Origin: Anaerolineales bacterium
GTDB taxonomy: Bacteria > Chloroflexota > Anaerolineae > Anaerolineales > Villigracilaceae
Direction of reading: 5' to 3'
NCBI GenBank assembly: GCA_025966435.1
Contig: JAICRQ010000173.1
Location: 1 to 7,120, forward strand
DNA: 7,120 nt
Shown here: positions 1 through 6,218 of the stretch, piece after piece
Numbering within the stretch: position 1 is the first letter of the stretch
Layout of the letters: every line of letters starts with the position of its first letter
Position numbers and translations under genes: made by a program
The notes under the pieces: generated by a model
The model's database searches: none
What the model was told of the DNA's origin: nothing
Seen by the model: only the letters and a program-made list of their open reading frames with translations

Positions 1-687
1 GAACCCCGTGGCGAGCGGAGTCTCGAGCGATTTGCGGTCCGGTTCTTCCAGTCCATCGAGCAGGTTAAAGATCGGGCTTTGCACCGCATCGACATCAGAC
101 GCCCAGGTGTCGCGCGTCACGCGCGAGATGGACGCCTTATCTTTTTCCAAAAATGCCGGATCCGGGACGCCTTCGGGTGTAATGTGATAGGGCGTGGTGC
201 GGACGTTGAAGACGTCGAACGGCATGTAGGCGCGACCCGCCTGGATGTGGACGACGCCACGTTTGCGGAAGGCGTGCCGGATGCCCAGCTCGTAAAACAC
301 ATTGGCGTTGTCGATGCTCATGTCTGCGATGCAGAGGTCGGCGAGCAACAGCTCCTGAAACATATCGGTCAGGATGTCACCGCTGGCGGTTTCCTCGTCT
401 GCGCGAAACGGCTCGAACCCCGCCATCTCAAGAGCAGGCTTGATCAACTGGCTGTAAATGGCATTGAAATCATACATTGCCCCGTCTGCGCCCTTCTTTT
501 TCCCGAAGGGCATGATGACGAACGCGTGCGGGCGCACCTCCGCGCGGACCGATGGGGAGGCTGGCTCTGTGTCCGGTTCAAGGGTCTTGACGACGGGCGC
601 AGGCTTCGCGGTTTCTGCTGCGGCGGATGAAGATTGGGAAGGAGTCGGGGCTGGCGTCTTTGGTTCCTGCGGAGTAGGTTGTGTCAC
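1..687 (-). CDS. Nucleoside-deoxyribosyltransferase/TIR-like Rossmannoid domain protein, N-terminal domain of DUF4071 (TRAFs-binding) type; 3' end outside window
   Basis: An open frame of 229 codons runs from a GTG at 687 off the left edge of the window. A stop codon lies two codons upstream of the GTG and no in-frame ATG precedes the conserved domain, so GTG is the likely start, with only a weak AG-rich Shine-Dalgarno region (about 696-702). Residues 1-50 are a Pro/Ala/Thr/Ser-rich, probably disordered linker. A Rossmannoid domain follows: strand AFVIMPFG (55-62), YDFNAIY (72-78), FRADEE (94-99), GDI (103-105), ADLCIADMSIDNANVFYELG (116-135) and PFDVF (156-160). The ADxxIAD...NVxYELG pattern, with Glu133, matches nucleoside 2-deoxyribosyltransferase-like and TIR-like enzymes, where the corresponding Glu is catalytic. 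The ending 'EEPDRKSL' resembles the region just before TPR/DUF4071 repeats in known proteins, so such repeats are expected beyond the edge. It is the last visible gene of a probable three-gene operon, 44 bp after the SLATT-like gene. Substrate and enzymatic activity are unproven. Confidence 0.8.
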   Translation of the reverse strand, partial: MTQPTPQEPKTPAPTPSQSSSAAAETAKPAPVVKTLEPDTEPASPSVRAEVRPHAFVIMPFGKKKGADGAMYDFNAIYSQLIKPALEMAGFEPFRADEETASGDILTDMFQELLLADLCIADMSIDNANVFYELGIRHAFRKRGVVHIQAGRAYMPFDVFNVRTTPYHITPEGVPDPAFLEKDKASISRVTRDTWASDVDAVQSPIFNLLDGLEEPDRKSLETPLATGF

Positions 688-731
688 TGGCTACACTTTC
701 TCTTATCTCTGCAAACCTGTGGATAAGCTGC

Positions 732-2069
732 TTACCCTTTCACATCATTGGTCTTTGGGTATTTGGCAAGGATGGTATTGAGCTCTTCCATTGTCGTGTC
801 CTTGCTGATCTCCACGTGTGCGTATTCCTCTTTGACCTGGGTGATCGAGCCAATGAAGGAAGAAGCATGGTACTTCACATCTTCAAAGGCTTCGGTGATG
901 GCTTCACCCATAGCCTCGAGCTCCTTCTGGACGATCTCTGAGGAGGCTTCCTCGGCGAGAGTACCAAGCACCGCTTTGGCAGCTGTATCGCGAAGTTCTT
1001 CGGACTCTGCCAAAGCTTCATGTTGCGTCTCGACAATATTCTCAAGCAATTCCGCTCGGGCGCGTTCATCAGACTCGACCGACTCTTTGATGAGTTGATT
1101 AATAAGTCTTGCCTCTCGTTCCAGGTTGGCCTCCTGAAGCGCATCCTGCATCGACCTGATGTACTCTCTGTTTTGTGCTGCGAGTATACGTTCGCTACTG
1201 CGTACCATGAGTTCAAATTCTTTCGCTGTGCGTTCCTCGGGCTCAAGGTTTTGCCAGTGGTTGTAAAGGAGTGTTAGTTCCATGACAACTTTGCTGTAGT
1301 TTCTTATAGTCTGGTCCACATTTCTTAATTCCTGCCAGCCAAGCAGAGCTGCCGCGATAGAGGCGGTAAACGCCACCCAAAGGGCATATTCATTTCCCAG
1401 AGCTGCCAACAGAGCTCCGAGGCCGCCCACAACAAGAATATAAATGGTCATCCAACGACGTTCACGTTTGCGTTGGTTTATTCTATTGTTATGCCAGTCG
1501 AGTTGATTTTTGAGTCTGTATTTGACATATTCTTCGCCAGTCAGGTCATGGAATCCGGGATCGCTCTCTGGATTTCCAGGCTTGTAATTAGAGGGAAGGG
1601 GACCTTTATAACCTTCAAAGGCAAATTCTCCCCCGAGACTGCGGAATAATTGGCGTTGGATCTCGCCCAGGCGTCTTTCCAGCTCATCCCTGCGTCTTTT
1701 ATCTTTTGGCTGGATGGTGCGATATAGGTAAATCTCCTTCTTGATTTCTTCGGCGCCAGCGCGGTAGATTAACCAGGAGCCATCGGAGTAAAATTTGGTG
1801 GCAAACGCCGCAAAGATCGAAGCAAGGACAGGTGTTGCAATAAAGAGCACTTTGATAATCACCCCCTGCAACGATTGGGTATTCTCGAATAATTCGAACT
1901 GGGTCATGATGGCAAACAGAGTTGCCAGGACTCCAAGCCAAGCAATTAGTTTGCGGATGTTATAAAATGCCTTCGTGCGGCGGTCTGCTGCAAGATCCAG
2001 GTCTGCATGGCGCAGCCAAGCAAGTTCTAGTATGGGGGCAGGTTTGGGTTTTTCGCTCTCAGTTTCCAT
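732..2069 (-). CDS. SLATT/DUF4231-like tandem 2TM membrane protein with long helical C-terminal tail
   Basis: The predicted product is 445 residues. The start is set at ATG 2069 because a GGAGG lies eight bases upstream; an in-frame ATG at 2096 adds nine residues but has a poor ribosome site. There are four predicted membrane helices in two pairs: about 38-58 with 69-93, and 207-225 with 228-245. After the first pair comes WLIYRAGAEEIKKEIYLYRT (99-118), the most recognisable DUF4231 signature. After the second comes a related amphipathic helix (about 249-275) and an Asn/Glu-rich stretch through 310 like the C-terminal part of SLATT proteins. Residues 300-400 are highly charged and probably helical or coiled coil, followed by a short tail. 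SLATT means 'SMODS and SLOG-associating 2TM effector'; the family is predicted to form membrane pores or disrupt membranes in nucleotide-signalling conflict systems. Here it sits between a C39-like peptidase gene and a TIR/deoxyribosyltransferase-like gene. Family call is good; effector role is inferred. Confidence 0.82.
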   Translation of the reverse strand: METESEKPKPAPILELAWLRHADLDLAADRRTKAFYNIRKLIAWLGVLATLFAIMTQFELFENTQSLQGVIIKVLFIATPVLASIFAAFATKFYSDGSWLIYRAGAEEIKKEIYLYRTIQPKDKRRRDELERRLGEIQRQLFRSLGGEFAFEGYKGPLPSNYKPGNPESDPGFHDLTGEEYVKYRLKNQLDWHNNRINQRKRERRWMTIYILVVGGLGALLAALGNEYALWVAFTASIAAALLGWQELRNVDQTIRNYSKVVMELTLLYNHWQNLEPEERTAKEFELMVRSSERILAAQNREYIRSMQDALQEANLEREARLINQLIKESVESDERARAELLENIVETQHEALAESEELRDTAAKAVLGTLAEEASSEIVQKELEAMGEAITEAFEDVKYHASSFIGSITQVKEEYAHVEISKDTTMEELNTILAKYPKTNDVKG

Positions 2070-2077
2070 GACACTTT

Positions 2078-2082
2078 CCTCC
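2078..2082 (-). promoter_or_regulatory. Ribosome binding site of the SLATT-like gene
   Basis: The minus strand reads GGAGG here, a full Shine-Dalgarno core eight bases upstream of the ATG at 2069. It decides between that ATG and upstream in-frame candidates, one at 2096 and one at 2171 that would overlap the preceding gene by 67 bases. Confidence 0.75.
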
Positions 2083-2104
2083 GTTAATGACTCCATAATA
2101 TTTC

Positions 2105-3481
2105 TTAGCGCGCAACGAACCAGGCAGCGACCACGCCTTCGGTGCCCGCCGGGTCTTTGACCTTCAGCCACTGGTCGTTTCTGCCAATTTTGTCTCCACC
2201 GTTCGGCTCCAGGACGGTCAGCTCCGTGCCAAGAGACAGGCGCTTGATCAACGTCGAAGCGCTGACGATCGGTTGTCTTCGCAACGCAACAGCTTGGGCA
2301 GCGGTTCGTACTTTCATCGGACCCCCGTTACTGGACATGACTGTGGAAGCAGCAGACGCTTGTTGGGCTGTGGTCCCGCTGATATATCTGACAAACCAGG
2401 CAGCGACATAGCCTTCCTTGCCGGAAGCATCTCTCACTCGAAGCCATTGCCCTTCTACTCCAACTTTCGGGATCGCCTGTTGGGCAGGCTCCAGGCTGAT
2501 TAGTTGCTCCGTAGTCGGAATGTAACGGATCAATGTTTCAGGTGCAACTTTAGGCTCGGTCCGTAGCGAAAGCTGGGCGGTGGGTACTAATAACAATGCT
2601 CCCGGAGGGAGATTTCCCATCTCAGTTGACTCTGTAAGTGTGGAAGTTGAAGTGCTCACGGGGGCGGCAGGTTTTTCTTTTACATCAGACACGTACCATG
2701 CCGCCACATAGCCCTGGACTCCGTTTGGATCCTGCACTTGAATCCACTTCCCGTTCACACCGAGCTTGGCACTGGCTGTGGACTTTGCTTCCAGGCTGAT
2801 GAGTTCTGTACCCATCATCAGGCGCTTCAGGAGGAACCCGCTTACGGATGGATCTGCGCGCAATGCAAGGTCATCTTCCATGACGTAGAGTGTGTAATTC
2901 TCCGCAGGAACGGGGACCTTTGTCATCTTCGGAGGCTCCGCCGGTATGCCGTATGAGTCAAACCATAAGACGGCGCTGATCTCCGTTTCGAGCCGTGCCC
3001 CATTGTATTTATAACGTTTTGTCAGGAGGACTTCTTTACCAGGTCCATCCCCCGAATATTGGTACGGATCGTAGATCACATAATCGTCCCCCCTTTTCTC
3101 CTTGACCAGCACAAAGTGCGTCTGGACTCCTGCCTGCTGGTTCCAGTCCACTTGAAGGATCACCGGTTTCCCTTCTGCAAGTGCCTGATCGATCTGTGCG
3201 ATAGGAGCCGGGTAGCTTTCACAGGACTGCATATCGCGATAGGCGCAGTTGGGCCAGATGTAAGGCAGCACGCTGGGGATAAAAAACGCGCCCTGAAACC
3301 CGCCTGCCTTTTTCATCTTTTCATTCACAGATTCCGGTGTTTCGTTGTAGCCAATGCCGTTCAGCATCATGGCAGCGGAGGTTAGGAGACAACCCCAGCC
3401 GCCAATCGTCTCCGACGAGTTGCCGAGCCGGACGTTCTTCCACTTCTCATCGTTTTGATAGAGATTTTGGGTTTTAAACAT
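2105..3481 (-). CDS. C39-like cysteine peptidase with three C-terminal SH3b domains
   Basis: The predicted product is 458 residues. The ATG at 3481 follows GGAGGT (3487-3492) by six bases, so the start is secure. Residues 1-175 form a papain-like C39_2-type domain. Its candidate triad is complete: Cys31 in GGWGCLLTSAAM, His122 in VQTHFVLV and Asp138 in YVIYDPY. Three bacterial SH3 domains follow at about 194-265, 296-366 and 388-457, each ending in the related motif GYVAAWYV, GYVAAWFV or GVVAAWFV, joined by Pro/Ser/Thr-rich linkers. SH3b domains usually bind cell-wall peptides, and C39-like enzymes cut peptide bonds. No signal peptide, lipobox or membrane helix is visible, which is odd for an SH3b protein: either it works in the cytoplasm, it leaves by another route, or it is released on lysis. 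It is the first gene of a probable operon, 35 bp ahead of the SLATT-like gene. Domain assignment is strong; substrate is unknown. Confidence 0.87.
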   Translation of the reverse strand: MFKTQNLYQNDEKWKNVRLGNSSETIGGWGCLLTSAAMMLNGIGYNETPESVNEKMKKAGGFQGAFFIPSVLPYIWPNCAYRDMQSCESYPAPIAQIDQALAEGKPVILQVDWNQQAGVQTHFVLVKEKRGDDYVIYDPYQYSGDGPGKEVLLTKRYKYNGARLETEISAVLWFDSYGIPAEPPKMTKVPVPAENYTLYVMEDDLALRADPSVSGFLLKRLMMGTELISLEAKSTASAKLGVNGKWIQVQDPNGVQGYVAAWYVSDVKEKPAAPVSTSTSTLTESTEMGNLPPGALLLVPTAQLSLRTEPKVAPETLIRYIPTTEQLISLEPAQQAIPKVGVEGQWLRVRDASGKEGYVAAWFVRYISGTTAQQASAASTVMSSNGGPMKVRTAAQAVALRRQPIVSASTLIKRLSLGTELTVLEPNGGDKIGRNDQWLKVKDPAGTEGVVAAWFVAR

Positions 3482-3541
3482 CGCTAACCTCCATGCCTGA
3501 GCAATGCCTGATGTATGCGCTGTATAGACAGAACCTTAAGA

Positions 3542-3570
3542 ATTTTACACCACATAGAATACTATAAAAA
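3542..3570 (-). promoter_or_regulatory. Weak candidate promoter for the C39-peptidase/SLATT operon
   Basis: Read on the minus strand, TAAAAT (3542-3547, five of six matches to the -10 consensus) is preceded by a 17-bp spacer and TTTTTA (3565-3570, a poor -35). The site lies in an AT-rich patch about 60 bp upstream of the ATG at 3481. The -35 match is weak, and another AT-rich hexamer, TATAGT, lies nearby, so the exact site is uncertain. Confidence 0.3.
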
Positions 3571-3604
3571 TAGCAATTTGGTCGGAATTCGTTCGCCGGA
3601 ATCG

Positions 3605-3644
3605 AAAGGTGACAGTCACTCTCGAAAACGTGACTGTCACCTTT
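3605..3644. repeat. Perfect 15-bp inverted repeat with nested dyad-symmetric arms
   Basis: The left arm (3605-3619, AAAGGTGACAGTCAC) is the exact reverse complement of the right arm (3630-3644), separated by a 10-base loop. Each arm also contains its own odd palindrome, GTGACAGTCAC at 3609-3619 and GTGACTGTCAC at 3630-3640, with centres 21 bp apart, or two helical turns. The element lies 45 bp past the stop codon of the lipoprotein hydrolase and about 35 bp upstream of the candidate -35 of the next gene. Possible readings are a terminator or mRNA-stabilising hairpin for the hydrolase transcript (only three T follow on the minus strand, so not a classical intrinsic terminator), a REP-like dispersed repeat, or a paired operator. 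The structure is directly visible; its role is not. Confidence 0.85.
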
Positions 3645-3681
3645 AATTTGACGGGTTAGCCGTGGAGCGCCCTTTTTATAA

Positions 3682-3695
3682 GGATGACGTCATCC
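3682..3695. repeat. 14-bp perfect palindrome spanning a stop codon
   Basis: GGATGACGTCATCC is identical on both strands. It contains the TGA stop of the lipoprotein hydrolase (3690-3692), so part of its sequence is constrained by coding. As RNA it could fold into only a five-bp stem with a four-base loop, and the sequence downstream is A/T-rich without a long T tract. It may contribute to transcript ending or be coincidental. Confidence 0.5.
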
Positions 3696-4814
3696 CCCCG
3701 GCTGTTTCACATACCTGTCGAAGAACTCGATGGTACGTTGCATGGCGGTGCTGAAATAATTGGAAATGTTGTGATTATCGCCTTCGTATTTATACAACTC
3801 CACAAATTGATTGGCGTTGAGCATTTCAAAGTAGAGCAACTCTGAAAACTCGAGCGGCACATCTTCATCCAGGGTTCCATGATGGAGCTGAATGGGCCCA
3901 GAAACCTCATTAACGTAGGAGTTAGCCGAGATGGACCGCCAGAACTCCGGATTTTGTTCGGGTGAGCCAAACTGCTGCTGCAATGTGAGACGCCACGAGC
4001 GCGGGTTTGGAGTAGGTGTGACAGATGAATTTGGGCCGCGGCGCCAGCGTGTGAGCAGGTCGGGATAGGAGGCAACCACCCCCGCCCAGATCACACCAGC
4101 TTTGATATCCTCGGTCACGACCATGGAGCGCAGGGTAATATAGCCGCCCATCGAATGCCCCCACATACCGATGCGATTGGAGTCGGCATCCGGGTAGCGC
4201 TTCATCGATGCGACCGCGTTGAGCACATCCACGGTATAGCCGGTGTTGCTGTAGGCGCCACCTGACTCTCCCTCAGAGCGATCGTGGCCGCGATAATCCG
4301 AACGGAAGACGATGTAGCCACTGCGCGCGATCAGGTCCACATAGGCGACGTAGCGTTCCGTCGTGCGGTACACGTCCGGCGGGATGAAGCCGTGGTTGAA
4401 GATGATCACGGGCCAACCCGTTGGCGGTTTCTCGCCATTCGGCACGGTCATCAGCGCGTAGATTTTCAAGCCCTCGGAAAGATACGAAACATAATAGCGG
4501 CTGTAATTCACGCCCGGATCCAGAACTTCTTCGATCACAATGTCACTACCGGGATATTGCTGGGCGCGCATGGCTTCGATCTGAAGCGGGTGGGTAGGGG
4601 CAGGGGTCGCCGTGGGGAGAGAGATTGCCGTATGGGTGGGAACCGGGGTGAGCGACGGCACCGCCTGCTGAGTTTCAGCGATCAGTGTGAGGGCAGCCGC
4701 TTGGGCAGTGCTCTGAATCTCCCCCGAATCTGTGGGAGGAACTGCTTGCGGTCCGCAGGCACTTGCAACGAACGCTAGGATTAACAGCAGCCAGAAATAG
4801 TTTGATTTTTGCAT
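3690..4814 (-). CDS. Lipoprotein alpha/beta hydrolase, prolyl-oligopeptidase-like (S9/DLH-like) fold
   Basis: The predicted product is 374 residues, starting at ATG 4814 with AGAGAG a few bases upstream. The N-terminus has a Lys followed by a hydrophobic stretch and a lipobox-like end (FVASAC, Cys20), so export and lipid anchoring outside the cytoplasmic membrane are likely. Residues 30-77 are a Thr/Ala/Pro-rich linker typical of Anaerolineae envelope proteins. The catalytic domain (about 85-370) has an HG oxyanion motif at 141-142, the nucleophile elbow GHSMG (219-223, Ser221), HGTLDEDVP (312-320, probable acid Asp316) and GDNHN with His348, giving a complete Ser-Asp-His triad. The family includes peptidases and esterases; substrate cannot be told from sequence. 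It appears to be a single-gene unit: 135 bp separate it from the upstream LRR gene, with no convincing promoter recognised there, and 208 bp separate it from the next gene. Confidence 0.88.
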   Translation of the reverse strand: MQKSNYFWLLLILAFVASACGPQAVPPTDSGEIQSTAQAAALTLIAETQQAVPSLTPVPTHTAISLPTATPAPTHPLQIEAMRAQQYPGSDIVIEEVLDPGVNYSRYYVSYLSEGLKIYALMTVPNGEKPPTGWPVIIFNHGFIPPDVYRTTERYVAYVDLIARSGYIVFRSDYRGHDRSEGESGGAYSNTGYTVDVLNAVASMKRYPDADSNRIGMWGHSMGGYITLRSMVVTEDIKAGVIWAGVVASYPDLLTRWRRGPNSSVTPTPNPRSWRLTLQQQFGSPEQNPEFWRSISANSYVNEVSGPIQLHHGTLDEDVPLEFSELLYFEMLNANQFVELYKYEGDNHNISNYFSTAMQRTIEFFDRYVKQPGG

Positions 4815-4949
4815 GGATTCTCTCTTGAACTTTTAGGTCGATAGGATTCTGTAAAAGAAATTACGCAGAATTCCTGACTATGGATGTATACAATTTGATG
4901 TGAAATAATTCTCCCCATTCTAGCCCGTAATCCTTAGAAGAGCTTTAGA

Positions 4950-5738
4950 CTAGATATACACAATACAACCCCTGTGCTCCAGTTTTGTTATCCACTCGGG
5001 TATTGCCAGCGATTGGTTCCAGCGCAGATCCAGCTTTTCAAGATTCAACAGTTTCACAATACTTGTTGGCAGCTCAGTCAATTGATTGGCTCTCAAGTCG
5101 AGGAAGCGAAGGTTTTTCAGCTTTCCAATAGATGGATGGATTTCCTTCACGCGGTTGTTTCGCAGGTCAAGATCAGTAAGATGTTTTAGATTACCTATGA
5201 CGTCGGGCAGAAATTCAATTTTATTCCCCTCGAGCATCAACTTCCCGAGATTCTTCAGCCTGCCGATCGATTCGGGCAGTGACGATAATTGATTACCCAT
5301 CAAATGCAGCTCACGCAGATTTGCCAATTGCCCGATAGAGTCAGGTAAAGACGTCAGTAAATTATTGTATAAACGTATTTCGATCAGGCTCAATAGATTC
5401 CCAATGTCATCTGGCAGGGAAGCGAGCTGGTTGTCCGTAATGTTTAGATAAATGAGAGACTTCAAGCTCCATAACGATGGTGGGACGGAGCGCAGTCGAT
5501 TGTTGCTGAGATACAGAAACCTGAGGTGAGCCAGGGTATCGAATGCGTCCGGCAAGGACGATAATCGGTTATGCCCCAGGTCGAGCATGGTCAGATGGAC
5601 GAGTTTGCCGATCTGCCTGGAGACCGACCTCAGTCCGTTATCGGCAAGGTTCAACCATTCAAGCTCTACATTTTGCCAGACAGTCTCTGGAATCTCTCCC
5701 AGCCTCTGCTTGTATAAATCAAGGGACGTTTGCGTCAC
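4950..5738 (-). CDS. Cytoplasmic leucine-rich repeat protein (ten 23-residue repeats)
   Basis: The predicted product is 262 residues and nearly all leucine-rich repeat. After a 25-residue partial or capping segment, ten consecutive 23-residue units fit LxxLxLxxNxLxxLPxxIGxLxx (residues 26-255), followed by a seven-residue end. This is the Shoc2/PIRL-like class of LRR, which forms a curved protein-binding surface. No signal peptide, membrane helix, GTPase (Roc/COR), kinase or other effector domain is attached. The start is a GTG at 5738 that shares four bases (GTGA) with the stop codon of the upstream DUF1801 gene; no Shine-Dalgarno is evident, which suggests translation by coupling. An ATG just upstream is out of frame. 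The binding partner is unknown; a functional link with the DUF1801 protein is inferred only from the overlap. Confidence 0.88.
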   Translation of the reverse strand: MTQTSLDLYKQRLGEIPETVWQNVELEWLNLADNGLRSVSRQIGKLVHLTMLDLGHNRLSSLPDAFDTLAHLRFLYLSNNRLRSVPPSLWSLKSLIYLNITDNQLASLPDDIGNLLSLIEIRLYNNLLTSLPDSIGQLANLRELHLMGNQLSSLPESIGRLKNLGKLMLEGNKIEFLPDVIGNLKHLTDLDLRNNRVKEIHPSIGKLKNLRFLDLRANQLTELPTSIVKLLNLEKLDLRWNQSLAIPEWITKLEHRGCIVYI

Positions 5739-6145
5739 TTCGCATTTGCTTTGGACTGCTTCACGGATTTTGTGATCAATTCATTCAGGACCTTGAGATC
5801 CACGTCTGCCAGTTTATTGATATATAAACAGCCCTTGCCTGTTTTGTATTTTCCAAGTCGCTGCAGGACTTCGCTGTCAAAGCCGCCCATCATGTATAAG
5901 GTCAGGTTTTGGGCGCGCGGCGAGAAGCCGGTGATGAACCAGTCGCCCTCTCGTCCAGATGCATACATATAATGGTGATCGCCAAACCCCACGATGCTCG
6001 TGCCCCACATCTTCGGTTCGGCTTTGGTCGCTTTCTTCATGATCTTCAAAATTTCGTAACAGTCTTGGCGCTTCTTCTCATCCTTAATCCCCTCAAGAAA
6101 TTTATTAACATTGGCTTTCGTCACCTGGGTCTTGAGTTCTGCCAT
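5735..6145 (-). CDS. DUF1801 (YdhG/YobT-like) domain protein
   Basis: The predicted product is 136 residues, starting at ATG 6145 with TAGGAGT (AGGAGT at 6151-6156) five bases upstream. A short N-terminal helix containing VNKFLEGI (13-20) leads into the DUF1801 core (about 20-125). That core includes the helix DCYEILKIMKKATK (28-41), the strands MWGTSIVGFG (46-55) and WFITGFSPR (69-77), and the GKYKTGKGCLYINKLADVD segment (98-116), which is very characteristic of the family. No catalytic residues are known for the family, its biochemical role is not established, and no signal peptide or membrane helix is seen. It is the first gene of a two-gene unit with the LRR gene. Confidence 0.88.
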   Translation of the reverse strand: MAELKTQVTKANVNKFLEGIKDEKKRQDCYEILKIMKKATKAEPKMWGTSIVGFGDHHYMYASGREGDWFITGFSPRAQNLTLYMMGGFDSEVLQRLGKYKTGKGCLYINKLADVDLKVLNELITKSVKQSKANAK

Positions 6146-6186
6146 GTTTAACTCCTATTACCATAGATGGCGGGTACACTGGCGGC

Positions 6187-6195
6187 ATTATAGCA
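6187..6195 (-). promoter_or_regulatory. Extended -10 promoter for the DUF1801-LRR unit
   Basis: The minus strand reads TGCTATAAT, a perfect sigma-70-type -10 hexamer (6187-6192) with the TG extension one base upstream. At the usual 17-bp spacing the -35 is poor (TTCTTG, 6210-6215); a better TTGACG (6207-6212) lies at only 14 bp. Extended -10 promoters tolerate a weak -35. Transcription would begin near 6180, leaving about 35 bases before the ATG at 6145. It lies entirely within the 73-bp gap between the two genes. Confidence 0.6.
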
Positions 6196-6218
6196 TGTAG
6201 AAAACCCGTCAAGAATCG

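Noticed and set aside
469..486. Possible frameshift in the sensor gene just before its YDFN motif
   Set aside because: On recounting, the minus strand has four G residues (GACGGGGCAATG), so the frame from the GTG at 687 runs unbroken through the motif to the left edge.
79..630. Open frame of 183 codons on the plus strand
   Set aside because: It lies opposite the sensor gene, whose minus-strand product has clear conserved motifs; the plus-strand product has no recognisable domain and is explained by the high GC content.
718..726. TTATCCACA on the minus strand, a perfect DnaA-box consensus
   Set aside because: Only one copy was noticed, between two operon genes, with no cluster of boxes, AT-rich unwinding region or replication genes, so chance is the simplest reading.
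2070..2171. A 34-residue N-terminal extension of the SLATT-like protein starting at 2171
   Set aside because: It would overlap the end of the peptidase gene by 67 bases, is Arg/Gly-rich and unlike the family, and has no ribosome site, whereas ATG 2069 follows GGAGG.
3648..3682. Plus-strand promoter (TTGACG followed by TATAAG)
   Set aside because: The spacer between the two hexamers is far longer than 17 bp and no plus-strand gene lies downstream.
4284..4778. Open frame of 164 codons on the plus strand
   Set aside because: It is antisense to the lipoprotein hydrolase, which has a complete catalytic triad and signal peptide; the plus-strand product is Arg/His-rich with no recognisable domain.
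4815..4949. Promoter or terminator in the gap between the LRR and hydrolase genes
   Set aside because: Several AT-rich hexamers exist but none has a credible partner at proper spacing, and the only inverted repeat seen (TTCTA...TAGAA) is too short to call.
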